64,000 nucleotides of DNA from contig CADASP010000001.1 in the NCBI GenBank assembly GCA_902790625.1, positions 124,001 through 188,000 of the forward strand. Direction: 5' to 3'. This document shows positions 44,270 to 53,611 of this stretch, in pieces. Source of the stretch: an uncultured Prevotellaceae bacterium. GTDB lineage: Bacteria > Bacteroidota > Bacteroidia > Bacteroidales > Bacteroidaceae. Numbering within the stretch: position 1 is the first letter of the stretch; every line of letters starts with the position of its first letter. Below the pieces are notes generated by a model. It was not told the DNA's origin. It did no database searches and was given only the letters and a program-made list of their open reading frames with translations. The translations under genes were made by a program, and so were the position numbers.

Positions 44270-47200
44270 TTATGGTAGTGCGGGCATGTCGAGCGTTCCG
44301 CCCCGCAGCAGGTCGGCATGGCCGATGGTGGGCGTGGCGAGGGTATGTCCGTTCAGGCGATAATGGGCGTCGGGCGAGCGGCGGATGACGAGCGGCTTGC
44401 TGCCGGGCAGGTTGAGCGTGAGCTGCTGGAAAGCCGTGCCGCCCAGCACATACTGTGGCGTGGCGGGGCACACGGGGTAGAAGCCCATCGAGGCGAAGAG
44501 CTGCCATGCCGACATCTGTCCGGCATCGTCGTTGCCACTCAGTCCGCCCGGCGTGTCGTTATACTCGGTGCGCAGGATGTGGCTGATGCGCTGGCGCGTC
44601 TTCTCAGAGTGCCCGGCCAGCGAGTAGAGCCATGCCACCTGGTGACAAGGCTCGTTGCCGTGCCAGTAGCGGCCCTCGGTGAACATCGAGTCGAGTCGGG
44701 CGGTGAAAGGCTGCTCACCTCCCATCAAACGGATGAGGCCGGGGATGTCGTGGGGCACATACCACGTGTAGTGGCAGGTGGCACCCTCGGTGATGTAGGG
44801 CTGGCGGTTCACCAAGTCCCTGTTGTCCTCCCAGTGTCCGTCGGCATGTCGCCCATCGGCCCAGCCCGTCAGCGGGTTGATGACGTTGCGCCAATTCGCC
44901 GAGCGGCGCATCAGCTCACGGTAGTCCTCGTCCATCGTCTTCAGTCTATCGTCTATAGTCTTTCGTCTATCGTCTATAGTCTTTCGTCTATCGTCTATAG
45001 TCTTTAGTCTATCGTCTATAGTCATAACCCTATTGTCTATAGTCTTTAGCCCATTCTCTACAGTCATTAATGCCTTGGCCATCTGCGCCACGCAGAAGTC
45101 GTCGTAGGCATACTCCAGCGTTCGACTGGTCTGCTCCTGCTGATGGAAGGCCTCTTTCACGCTGTCTTCCAAGGGGATGAAGCCGTAGCGCAGATAGCTG
45201 TCGAGGGCGCGGCGCCCCATGCCGTCCTGGTATTCCTCGTAGGTGGCGGGCTGCGTGAAGGCATTCTTCCGCATATATTGGTATGCCTTCTCGGCATCGA
45301 AGCCACGGATGCCCTTCACATAGGCATCGGCCAGCACAGAGGTACAGTGGTCGCCAATCATGGCGGCAGTGTAGCTGTTCCAACAGGGGAAGATGGGCAG
45401 CCAACCGCCCTCGCTGGCCATGCCCACCAGCGACTGCATCATCTGTGCGCTCTCCTTGGGCGCGATGAGGCAGAGCAGCGGGTGCAGCGCGCGGTAGGTG
45501 TCCCACATCGAGAAGTCGCCGTAGCGAACAGACTCCCCAACAGACCCACCCTCGGCCCCTCCCTGTGAGGGAGGGGAGTATATAGACTTGCTATCAGAAT
45601 TATCAGGGAAAGAACTATATACTCCCCTCTCCTTGCGAGAGGGGTCGGGGGTGAGGCCGAATTTCGGATAGTGGCCATCCACGTCGCTCATCTCGCGAGG
45701 CAGGAACGAGGCGCGGTAGAGGGCACCATAGAACTGGTTGACGCGGGCGGTGTCGGGGTCGTCGACGTCGATGGTGTGAAAGCGCTCGGTCCAACGGTCA
45801 ATGCACTGCTGCTCCATCTGCTCGAAACCCACGTTGGCGGCCTCGGCCTGTAGATTGCGCTCCGCCCCTTCGCGACTGGTGAACGAGGTGGCCATGCGCA
45901 GCACGATGGGCTGTCCGCGCCGTCCGTCGAAGCTGAGGGCCACGCCTTGCTCTATGGGATGCGATGCCACCAGGCGCTCGGTCCATTGCACGACGACATG
46001 GCCACTGAAGCCTGCCGACTCTCCCCAGCCTTGGTAGATGCGGTGCACGGGGTTGAAGCCGTAGGCCTGTCGGCGCTGGGTGTCGACCACCACTCCTCCT
46101 TGCTCCTCATCGCTGTTGGCCCTCAGCTGCAGCTCCACGGGGCCGTCCTTCAGAGGCGTGATGCGCATGATGGCGGCATGGCTCAGGCCTGTCAGTTCCA
46201 GAAACAGGTGCTCGTGGGGGAGCGTCACGGCGTAGTAGTAGGGATGGGATATTTCGTCGGCATGGCTGAAGGGGGTGGATGTTTTGGTGCCGGCAAAGCC
46301 GACACCTGCTGAGAAGACGCCGACCGTGAACGAGCCGTAGTCCTGGGTGCAGCCGCCCACCAGCCAGTGGCTGGCGCGGATGCCTTGGAACAGGGTGTCC
46401 TGATAGTAGTAGGGGGCTATGCACTTGCGCTCGGTGTCTTGCGTCTGCGGCGTCCAGAAGGTCTGGCCGTTGGGCACGAGTACTGCGGGGAGCGTCTGTC
46501 CCTTCTCCTCGCTGCCCTTGCCGAAGAGGCCCGCCGTGCGGGTGTTGGCGGTGGCCGTGCCCACCATGGTGTTCAGTGCCGACAGCTGGCGCAGGTGCTC
46601 CAGCGCATGTATGCGCTGGCACACAACCTGCTTCACGTCGGCCCAGCGGTAGAGGAAGGGGCTGACGAGGGCTTCCACGTTCTTTAGGGGGCGGGGGCGC
46701 TCATTGAGCAGGAAGGCGACCAGGATGTCGTCGGCCTTAGTCTTGTTCTTCAGGAAAATCATCTGCACGTTGGCGGCCATGGGGATGATGTCCTCCATGC
46801 CCGTGCCTGGCAGTTGCACGCCGAGCAGGGTGAGCAAGCGGAAGAGGGCTGTGTCGTGGCCGAAGCGCAGCGACGCGCCGTGTGCGCCCTGCGCCATCAT
46901 CGCGTCGGCCTCCTGCTCGATGTTCTGCCACAGGGCGATGCTGCTGCGGGCGGGGATGCCGTCGTTGATGAGTGTGTCGCCGTTGCAGATGGTCATGCGC
47001 TCGTTGTTGGCATCGTGCACGGCCAGCATCTCTTCGGGCGTGAAGATGTCCCAGAGGCTGATGCGCAGCGGGATGTCCTGCATGTCGCTGGCGATGGTGT
47101 GCAGTTCGCTGAGCAGCTTTGCAGCGTCGGCCACCTTCGTCGCATCCTTGAACAGGCTGCCGATGAAGCGCTCGGTGCCGATGGTGGCCTGGCGGCGGGT

Positions 47201-47773
47201 GCGGGCGGTGAGCGCCTTCAGCTCGGCCGACTCATGATTGATATAGGCCATGTGGTCGGGGTTGGTCTCGGCCTTGATGCCCCTGACGGGCAGTTCGCCC
47301 ACGAAGGCCAGCATCGAGGCCCTACAGCGGGGCGAGGTGCTCGAACGTGCCAGTATTCTTGTGTCGCCGGCGAGGAACACCTCGGGGTAGTTGGCCACCA
47401 TGCGACGGGCGATGCCCCGATGCTGGGCGGCCCCTAATGGTGTGAGCTGTCCGGCGTTTCCTTGGGCATTCTTGCAAATCTTCTTCAGCCGCCGCTTCAC
47501 GCTCTTGCCCAAGGGTGTCAGGCAGTTGTTGTCGCTGAACTGCGCCATCACCCAGTCGTAGCGCTCCTGCGAGGGCAGCCAGCGCGAGCCGTGCCGCCCG
47601 TAGTGGGAGATATAGAACGGTTCGTAGCCTTCGGGGATGGCGATGCGCGGTGCCTCCTTCACTGGATAGGCATAGTAGACGCCGCCCGTGCGCTCAGGGG
47701 CTGTTTGCGCCCCTACGGGGCTAAAGGATAAATGAAAAATGAAAAATGATAAAAGCGTCAGCAACCGTTTCAT
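44270..47773 (-). CDS. Secreted histidine-phosphatase/GH92 alpha-mannosidase fusion
   Basis: A 1167-residue protein with a signal peptide (FHLSFSPVGAQ). Residues 30-400 form a histidine acid phosphatase domain: catalytic RHGSR at 60-64 and the second catalytic GHDTA near 307. From about residue 420 the protein matches GH92 alpha-mannosidases: YGSFTVGV, WDTYRALHPL near 755, GNEPCHQVAWLY and GLSGNDDAGQMSAW near the C-terminus. The fusion suggests removal of phosphate followed by trimming of alpha-mannose, for example on phosphomannans of yeast or host glycans. Residues about 707-746 are an in-frame palindromic element and about 905-946 a KTIDDR tandem repeat. Confidence 0.85.
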   Translation of the reverse strand: MKRLLTLLSFFIFHLSFSPVGAQTAPERTGGVYYAYPVKEAPRIAIPEGYEPFYISHYGRHGSRWLPSQERYDWVMAQFSDNNCLTPLGKSVKRRLKKICKNAQGNAGQLTPLGAAQHRGIARRMVANYPEVFLAGDTRILARSSTSPRCRASMLAFVGELPVRGIKAETNPDHMAYINHESAELKALTARTRRQATIGTERFIGSLFKDATKVADAAKLLSELHTIASDMQDIPLRISLWDIFTPEEMLAVHDANNERMTICNGDTLINDGIPARSSIALWQNIEQEADAMMAQGAHGASLRFGHDTALFRLLTLLGVQLPGTGMEDIIPMAANVQMIFLKNKTKADDILVAFLLNERPRPLKNVEALVSPFLYRWADVKQVVCQRIHALEHLRQLSALNTMVGTATANTRTAGLFGKGSEEKGQTLPAVLVPNGQTFWTPQTQDTERKCIAPYYYQDTLFQGIRASHWLVGGCTQDYGSFTVGVFSAGVGFAGTKTSTPFSHADEISHPYYYAVTLPHEHLFLELTGLSHAAIMRITPLKDGPVELQLRANSDEEQGGVVVDTQRRQAYGFNPVHRIYQGWGESAGFSGHVVVQWTERLVASHPIEQGVALSFDGRRGQPIVLRMATSFTSREGAERNLQAEAANVGFEQMEQQCIDRWTERFHTIDVDDPDTARVNQFYGALYRASFLPREMSDVDGHYPKFGLTPDPSRKERGVYSSFPDNSDSKSIYSPPSQGGAEGGSVGESVRYGDFSMWDTYRALHPLLCLIAPKESAQMMQSLVGMASEGGWLPIFPCWNSYTAAMIGDHCTSVLADAYVKGIRGFDAEKAYQYMRKNAFTQPATYEEYQDGMGRRALDSYLRYGFIPLEDSVKEAFHQQEQTSRTLEYAYDDFCVAQMAKALMTVENGLKTIDNRVMTIDDRLKTIDDRRKTIDDRRKTIDDRLKTMDEDYRELMRRSANWRNVINPLTGWADGRHADGHWEDNRDLVNRQPYITEGATCHYTWYVPHDIPGLIRLMGGEQPFTARLDSMFTEGRYWHGNEPCHQVAWLYSLAGHSEKTRQRISHILRTEYNDTPGGLSGNDDAGQMSAWQLFASMGFYPVCPATPQYVLGGTAFQQLTLNLPGSKPLVIRRSPDAHYRLNGHTLATPTIGHADLLRGGTLDMPALP
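44935..45067 (-). repeat. 21-bp tandem repeat (KTIDDR) inside the GH92 gene
   Basis: Roughly six copies of a 21-bp unit containing CTATAGTCTTTCGTCTATCGT, translated as repeated K-T-I-D-D-R with few changes. It lies in a linker before EDYRELMRRSANW. Confidence 0.9.
45536..45657 (-). repeat. Palindromic element in frame inside the GH92 gene
   Basis: Arms 45536-45584 and 45616-45657 are inverted repeats. The left interior (TATATAGACTTGCTATC) matches that of the priA element at 48988-49123. The translated segment contains SKSIYSPPSQGGAEGGSVG, nearly the same as in PriA. Confidence 0.85.
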
Positions 47774-47774
47774 T

Positions 47775-47893
47775 TGAGTTAGGAGTTAGGAGTTAGGAGT
47801 TAGGAGTTAGAAGTTGGGAGTTAGGAGTTAGGAGTTGGGAGTTGGGGGAACAGTTATCTCCTAATTCCTAACTCCTAACTCCTAACTCCTAAC
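47775..47893. repeat. Inverted gttaggagtta array between priA and the GH92 gene
   Basis: About six GAGTTAGGAGTTA units, 20 bp, then five inverse units, ending at the priA stop codon. Confidence 0.85.
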
Positions 47894-50290
47894 TCACAGC
47901 GGGTCTACGTCGAAGTAGAGCTGCAACGAGGAGTAGCGCTTGTCGAGCATCAGCTGCTGTTGGGCCATACGCAGGTACTGGCGCACGCGGGGCATGTCGA
48001 TGCCGAGCTCCAGCTTTAGCACCAGCTTGCGGATGCTGAGCGTTTTCACGCGGGCCACGGCGGGCTTGTCGGGCCCCAGCACGCGGGTGCCGAACCACTG
48101 GCGCAGCCGTGCGCCCATCTCATGGCTCGCCGTCTCCACCACGTCATCCTTCGGATGCTTCAGGTAGACGTAGATGATGCGGTGATAGGGCGGATAGTGG
48201 AATACCTGTCGCTCGGCGATGAGCGAGCGATAGAAGGCTGGGTAGTCGTTGCGCACCACCTGACCGATGAGTGGCAGCTGGGGCTGGCGCGTCTGCAGCA
48301 CCACCAGTCCGCGCTTGCCCTTGCGCCCGGCGCGCCCGCTCACCTGCGCCATCATCATGAAGGCGTGCTCGTAGGCGCGGAAGTCGGGGTAGCTGAGCAT
48401 GGTGTCGGCGTTGAGGATGCCCACCACGCTGACACGGTCGAAGTCGAGTCCCTTCGAAATCATCTGTGTGCCGATGAGCAGGTTGGTGCGCCCGGCGGCG
48501 AAGTCGCTGATGATGCGTTCGTAGGCCTGACGCGTGCGGGTGGTGTCGAGGTCCATGCGGGCGATGCGCGCCATGGGCAGCAGCTCGCGCACCTGGTCCT
48601 CAATCTTCTCGGTGCCGAAGCCGCGCCCGCGCAGCTCCTTGCTGCCGCATGCTGGACAGGCGTCGGGCACGCGATAGGTGAAACCGCAGTAGTGGCACGT
48701 CAGCTGGTTCAGCTGGCGGTGCAGCGTCAGGCTCACGTCGCAGTGCTCGCAGCGGGGCACCCATCCACACTGGCGGCACTCCACCATGGGTGCCCAGCCG
48801 CGTCGGTTCTGAAACAGGATGGCCTGCTCGCCCCGCTCCAGTGCCTCGCGCACACGAGCCATCAGCAAGGGCGAGAACGGGCCGGTCATCATCTTGCGCC
48901 GCTGCAAGTCCTTGATGTCCACCACCTCTATGTGGGGCAGCTCCAGCCCCTGGTAGCGCTCCGAAAGCTCCACGAGGCCGTACTTGGCAGACCCAACAGA
49001 CCCACCCCCGGCCCCTCCCTGTGAGGGAGGGGAGTATATAGACTTGCTGTTAGAGAAGGAAATAGCAGAACTATCTGCTCCCCTCCCTGCAGGGAGGGGC
49101 AGGGGGTGGGTCTGTTGGTTCTGTTGCGTATTATAATAAGTCTCGAGGCAGGGGGTGGCGGTGCCGAGGATAACCCTTGCGTCATTCATTTGCGAGAGCA
49201 TGATGGCGACGCTGCGGGCGTGATAGCGGGGGGCGGGGTCCTGCTGCTTGTAGCTCGTCTCGTGCTCCTCGTCGACGATGACGAGGCCGAGGCGCTGGAA
49301 GGGCAGGAAGACGGCCGAGCGGGCACCGAGGATGACATCGTAGGGCTGCGCTGAGAGCTGCTTCTGCCAAATCTCCACGCGCTCGGCGTCGCTGTATTTG
49401 GAGTGGTAGATGCCCAAGCGGTGGCCGAAGACACGGCGCAGACGATCCATGATCTGCACCGTCAGGGCAATCTCGGGCAACAGGAAGAGCACCTGCCGCC
49501 CACGGTCTATCTCGCGCTGGATGAGGTGGATGTATATCTCGGTCTTGCCGCTGCCCGTGACGCCGTGGAGCAGGGTGACACGCTTCTGGGCCATCACCAT
49601 CAGCAGCTCGTCGTAGGCCCGTTGCTGCGGGGGCGTCAGGGGTTTGATGTTCTCTGGATGTGGCTGTCCGCCGCTGTTCAGTCGGCTCACCTCCACCTCG
49701 TAGGTCTCCAGGAAGCCCCGCTTCACCAGCTGGTTCAGCGTGGGCAGGGTGGCGCCGCTGCTGTTCATCAGCTCCTCGCGTGTAATCTCGCTGATGGTGG
49801 CTTCTGGGGTGCCAATCATGTCCCATCCCGACAGGGCCAGATAGTCGATGAATGCCCTCTGCTGCTTCTGTGCTCTCGCCAGCATGTTGAGCGCCGCGTG
49901 CAGGGTGGTCTCGTTTTGGTAGGGTTTGGTCAGGCGTATGTAGGTCTCGGTGCGTGGCTTGTAGCCCTCGTCGGCCTTCAGTCCTGCGGGCAAGGCGGCC
50001 TTCATCACGTCGCCGATGGGTGCCATGTAGTAGTCGGCTATCCACTCCCACTGCCGCAGCTGGCTCTCCATGAGCACAGGGTGGCGGTCTAAGAGCAATG
50101 TGATGGTCTTCACCTTGTAGCCCTGCGGCTTCACGTCGTGCACGCGGCTGACGATGCCCACATAGCTCTTCGAACGGCCAAAGGGCACCAGCACACGCAT
50201 GCCCCGCCCCACACTGCCTTCGAGGGCTGCGGGGACGGCGTAGGTGAATAGGCCTTCAAGCGGGAGGGGCAAGATGATGTCGGCGTACAT
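47894..50290 (-). CDS. priA: Primosomal protein N' (PriA helicase)
   Basis: A 798-residue replication-restart helicase. N-terminal DNA-binding region (MYADIILPLPLEGLFTYAVP), Walker A GVTGSGKTEIY near residue 240, DEEH in VIVDEEHETSYK near 338, GTATPCLE near 380, then eight zinc-binding cysteines in CRQCGWVPRCEHCD and CHYCGFTYRVPDACPACG. Residues about 390-434 are translated palindromic element (THPLPLPAGRGADSS... SIYSPPSQGGAGGGSVG) between the GTATP motif and KYGLVELSERY, probably in a surface linker. Longer than usual only by that insertion. Confidence 0.95.
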   Translation of the reverse strand: MYADIILPLPLEGLFTYAVPAALEGSVGRGMRVLVPFGRSKSYVGIVSRVHDVKPQGYKVKTITLLLDRHPVLMESQLRQWEWIADYYMAPIGDVMKAALPAGLKADEGYKPRTETYIRLTKPYQNETTLHAALNMLARAQKQQRAFIDYLALSGWDMIGTPEATISEITREELMNSSGATLPTLNQLVKRGFLETYEVEVSRLNSGGQPHPENIKPLTPPQQRAYDELLMVMAQKRVTLLHGVTGSGKTEIYIHLIQREIDRGRQVLFLLPEIALTVQIMDRLRRVFGHRLGIYHSKYSDAERVEIWQKQLSAQPYDVILGARSAVFLPFQRLGLVIVDEEHETSYKQQDPAPRYHARSVAIMLSQMNDARVILGTATPCLETYYNTQQNQQTHPLPLPAGRGADSSAISFSNSKSIYSPPSQGGAGGGSVGSAKYGLVELSERYQGLELPHIEVVDIKDLQRRKMMTGPFSPLLMARVREALERGEQAILFQNRRGWAPMVECRQCGWVPRCEHCDVSLTLHRQLNQLTCHYCGFTYRVPDACPACGSKELRGRGFGTEKIEDQVRELLPMARIARMDLDTTRTRQAYERIISDFAAGRTNLLIGTQMISKGLDFDRVSVVGILNADTMLSYPDFRAYEHAFMMMAQVSGRAGRKGKRGLVVLQTRQPQLPLIGQVVRNDYPAFYRSLIAERQVFHYPPYHRIIYVYLKHPKDDVVETASHEMGARLRQWFGTRVLGPDKPAVARVKTLSIRKLVLKLELGIDMPRVRQYLRMAQQQLMLDKRYSSLQLYFDVDPL
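48988..49123 (-). repeat. Palindromic element in frame inside priA
   Basis: Arms 48988-49034 and 49078-49123 (46-47 bp, outer ends CAGACCCAACAGACC and its complement) are inverted repeats differing at few positions; each contains its own hairpin (CCCTCCCTGTGAGGGAGGG, CCCTCCCTGCAGGGAGGG). Interior contains ATAGACTTGCTGTTAGAG and AGCAGAACTATCT. Confidence 0.88.
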
Positions 50291-50400
50291 CGGGGGGGAA
50301 GAGGATTAAAGAGGAGTGGAGAGGATTGAAGAGGATTGGAGAGGATGCGATAAAGCTGATGTCCTTTTCACTCCCTTTCACTCCCCTTCACTCCAAATTA
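50291..50400. repeat. GAGAGGATTGAA direct repeats upstream of priA
   Basis: Units like GAGGATTGAA/GAGGATTGGA repeat four to five times (50298-50347), followed by CTTTTCACTCCC triplicates (50365-50395). Nothing else is in the gap. Confidence 0.6.
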
Positions 50401-53394
50401 TTAATAATACAACGGCTGCCCGTCGGGGCCGATGCCAGCCACGCTGACCTGCATGCGAGTGCGCTTGCCGTTGTTGTAGAAGTTCACCTGCAGCTGTCCA
50501 TTCTCGTCGGGTTGTGCCGTGGCGTTCCAGTAGAGCGTGCGGCGGTAGTCGTAGTAGTCGGGGGGCAGCTTGCGTTGGTTGTAGTTGGGGTGATAATACT
50601 GATATTGCTCGGCGATGCCTGGCAGGATGATGCGTCGGTCGCGATAGACGTAGCGCTTGCCGCCGTCGGGCATCAGCTTGAACTCCAGGGTGACGTCGGC
50701 CGTGTTGTTCTGCATCACCACGGGCTTCTCCTCGTTGCGTAGCTCGAAGTCGCTGAAGAAGCGAATCTCGTCTTGGCGCGCCAGCTTCAGGTTGTTTGCC
50801 AGTTGGTATTCGCTGTTGAAGGCCACATTGCCGCTCGACATGTCAGGGGAGAAGTTGCGGTAGAAGATGTAGGGCGTATTCATGCCGTCGTTGTAGCGTG
50901 CCTGCACATTGAAGAAGCGGTCTTCGTTGTAGGTGCCGAGCAGCATGATGCTGACGTTGACGGGAAACGACTCCATGCTGAACTTGCCGTAGCTCAGTCC
51001 ATAGTCGGTGCACAGGTTGTATAGCTCTTGCGTGTCGTAGGTGCCCACGGGCTTGGTGTAGTCGATGGCGTGTCGCCCACGTCGGCGTCGGCGCTTCACC
51101 GTCACCTCCTTCAGCGTGCGGTCCATCGACGACAGGCGCTCCTCGTCAGCGAGTTCTTCAAATGCGGGCAGGTCGTAGCTGTCGTCTTCGTCTTCGGGCA
51201 CGTGGCACTGATAGTAAGAGTATTTCTTGGCGAAGATGGGGAAGAAGAGCGAGCGCTTCACGTAGAAGTCGGGGTCGGCCTCCTCGTTCATGCGGTCCTT
51301 GGTGTCGAGGTTATGCTTCTGACGCTCGCTGATGTCGGTCTTATAGGCTCTGAGGAAGAGCACGGCATAGCCCGCGTATGCCGGCAGGTCGAAGTGGAAG
51401 TGGCCACCGTGGTCGGTCTCCACGGTTTGTGTCACCACCTGCGTGCCCTTCTTGCGCTTAAACTTGTCGTCGACCTGCACCAGCTCGCACTCTACGGTGA
51501 CCTCGTTCCTCAGTCCGCCCCGCTCCACGCCGAAGCTGAGGTTTTCCTTGCTCTGCACGCCCGGCTCCATGTCGAGTCTGATGTCTTCCATGCTCAGCAC
51601 GACCTGCCCCGAATTCGAGTCCATGCTTTCCTTGCCGGTGTGAACTTGGTCGGTAGCTGTTGTCACGTGGATGGCTTCATGCGACTTTGTCAGATAGGCG
51701 GTACCGGCATCGAGGCTGGCCTCTTCGCCGGTAGTTGGCAACCCATCCTCGGCCAAGCCCAGGCGATTCTTCAATTCTTCTTCCAAGAGATTTTTCGATG
51801 AGTTTTCGCCATCAGAAAATTGGTAGGACTTCGAGCTGTCGTAGCCAAAGACGCCCACGTTCCAATACCTGACCTCCTCGGGGCTGTAGTCGTCGATGGC
51901 TGCCATGGGATAGACGCAGCCTTCTACGCTGATGCGCTGCTCTGGGCGGTAGCGCAGAGGCTTGTCGGCGGTCAGCTCGGCATAGTCGTAGCGTCGCCAG
52001 CCTTGCACCATCATCAGCAGGTCCAGGTGGCGGCGGTGCTGCTCGTCGTCGGCCTCAAAAAAATAGTCGGGGTGTGGTATGAATCCTTTCAGCTCGCTGC
52101 TCAGCAGCAGCTCGGTCATCATGTTGCCCGTGTCGTATGAGGGGTCGTCGGTGGCGGCATCGCGCACGCTCACCGAGAGCCAATCGGTGCCGGCGGGGGT
52201 CTGCAGCGTCAGCGTCACGGGAGCATAGGGGCCATAGTCGGCGCTGTCCAGTGTGGCCACGATGTGGCCCTGCTCGTAGTCGTGGTGGTTCACGAAGAAC
52301 AGGCGGTCGGCCATGGGCGTGCCCTCGTTGTCGACGATGATGAGGTCGGCCACGCCGGTGGGCAACTTGTTGATGTCGATGCTGATGGTGGCGCTGCCTT
52401 TGCTGTCGGGGCGGAAGCGCTGGAATTGCTTCAGCATGCCCCGGCTGAGCACGATGGCGGCGAAGTCGGCGGTGAGGCTCACGCCGTGCAGCTGCACGCT
52501 GGCTGTGGCTTTCGTGTCATCGTTCTTCATGGTGAGGGCGCAGCCTATATCCTCTGTCTTCGGCAGCTTGAACGAGCATTCGCGCCCATTATAGTTGAAG
52601 ACGGCTTTCAGGTTGCCTTTCTCTGGCACGTCGATGGTGAAGCTGCCTCGCCCCTGGTGCTCGCTCTTGATGGTGGTGGTGCCCACGGTGCCCTTCACGC
52701 CGACCTGCTCGCCCTCCTCGTTCATGGCCTCGAAGGCCACGTTGCAGCGGGTGCCGGCGATGAGGTGGCCGCCCTCGGGGTAGAAGCTCACGCTGAGGCC
52801 CTGCTCCACCTCCTTGTCGAGGCGGGTTTTCGGTCGGCTGATGATATACTTCTGCGTGTAGTCGCCTTTCTTCTCAGGGCGCTCATAGACGGGCACCACA
52901 CGACTGTAGACAGTGCCAAAGAGTCGGAAGAAGTCGTGGGCCATCTGGTCGTTGTAGAAGCAGTTGCGCACCGTCGACTGCGAGGGGTGCTCGGTGACGC
53001 AGAAGTTCATCATCCATCGGGTGTAGGCGCGCAGCTCGTAGTAGCCGCTGTAGAGCGAGTCGGTGAGGTTGAACGACCCCTGGCCGTGGCCGTCGGCGCT
53101 CACCACCACGGTCTGCCGCTCCACCAGCATGCCGTCGGGCGACACCAGCTCCACGTAGAGCAGACGGCTCATGTCGGTGTAGGTGTTGTCGTCGGCACGC
53201 ACCACGTAGGCCTTATACCAGATGTCGTCGCCCTTGTAGTAGCAGTTGTTGTCTAAGTGCAGATACACTTTCTCCTGCACGGGAGCGTCGTCCAGCAGTT
53301 GCTCTATGCGGGTCAGCTGGTCTTGCGCTTGCGTGGGAGACGATGCCATGACCGTCGCGGCCAACAGCATCAAAATGGCCAAAAATTGTTTCAT
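50401..53394 (-). CDS. Large secreted protein with MG2-like and TonB-plug-like regions
   Basis: A 997-residue protein with a signal peptide (LAILMLLAATVMASSPTQAQ). The N-terminal 130 residues (KVYLHLDNNCYYKGDDIWYKAYVV; SADGHGQGSFNLTDSLYSGYYELRA split over two strands) resemble an MG2 macroglobulin domain. The C-terminal part around residues 790-900 (LKEVTVKRRRRRGRH ... YNDGMNTPYIFYR) resembles the plug of TonB-dependent receptors without a barrel. Conserved Bacteroidota proteins of this type have no proven function. Its promoter places the transcript start at or next to the ATG. Confidence 0.65.
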   Translation of the reverse strand: MKQFLAILMLLAATVMASSPTQAQDQLTRIEQLLDDAPVQEKVYLHLDNNCYYKGDDIWYKAYVVRADDNTYTDMSRLLYVELVSPDGMLVERQTVVVSADGHGQGSFNLTDSLYSGYYELRAYTRWMMNFCVTEHPSQSTVRNCFYNDQMAHDFFRLFGTVYSRVVPVYERPEKKGDYTQKYIISRPKTRLDKEVEQGLSVSFYPEGGHLIAGTRCNVAFEAMNEEGEQVGVKGTVGTTTIKSEHQGRGSFTIDVPEKGNLKAVFNYNGRECSFKLPKTEDIGCALTMKNDDTKATASVQLHGVSLTADFAAIVLSRGMLKQFQRFRPDSKGSATISIDINKLPTGVADLIIVDNEGTPMADRLFFVNHHDYEQGHIVATLDSADYGPYAPVTLTLQTPAGTDWLSVSVRDAATDDPSYDTGNMMTELLLSSELKGFIPHPDYFFEADDEQHRRHLDLLMMVQGWRRYDYAELTADKPLRYRPEQRISVEGCVYPMAAIDDYSPEEVRYWNVGVFGYDSSKSYQFSDGENSSKNLLEEELKNRLGLAEDGLPTTGEEASLDAGTAYLTKSHEAIHVTTATDQVHTGKESMDSNSGQVVLSMEDIRLDMEPGVQSKENLSFGVERGGLRNEVTVECELVQVDDKFKRKKGTQVVTQTVETDHGGHFHFDLPAYAGYAVLFLRAYKTDISERQKHNLDTKDRMNEEADPDFYVKRSLFFPIFAKKYSYYQCHVPEDEDDSYDLPAFEELADEERLSSMDRTLKEVTVKRRRRRGRHAIDYTKPVGTYDTQELYNLCTDYGLSYGKFSMESFPVNVSIMLLGTYNEDRFFNVQARYNDGMNTPYIFYRNFSPDMSSGNVAFNSEYQLANNLKLARQDEIRFFSDFELRNEEKPVVMQNNTADVTLEFKLMPDGGKRYVYRDRRIILPGIAEQYQYYHPNYNQRKLPPDYYDYRRTLYWNATAQPDENGQLQVNFYNNGKRTRMQVSVAGIGPDGQPLYY

Positions 53395-53398
53395 TCTG

Positions 53399-53429
53399 CA
53401 AAACTACTAAAAAACAACAACCCCACAAA
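53399..53429 (-). promoter_or_regulatory. Promoter abutting the start codon of the MG2-like gene
   Basis: On the minus strand TTTG (53429-53426) and TAGTTTTG (53406-53399) are 19 bp apart, and the -7 box ends 4 bp before the ATG. The mRNA would be leaderless or nearly so unless a downstream Met is used. Confidence 0.55.
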
Positions 53430-53497
53430 GCAATTTCGGAAAATTAACCTTTTCGAGGCCACTTGAGTGGCAACTCAGTCGTGTAGGACAAGAGTTA

Positions 53498-53601
53498 CAG
53501 ACCCCACCCCCAGCCCCTCCCCTTGAAGGGAGGGGAGTGGCTACCGCCAACGGTATGCGCGGCAGCTCCCCTCCACAAGGGAGGGGCAGGGGTGGGGTTT
53601 G
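53498..53601. repeat. Palindromic element with GTGGCTACCGCCAA interior
   Basis: Arms 53498-53537 (ACAGACCCCACCCCCAGCCC onward) and about 53561-53601 are inverted repeats. The interior GTGGCTACCGCCAACGGTAT is shared with the element at 56360-56468. Confidence 0.85.
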
Positions 53602-53611
53602 CAACTATGAG

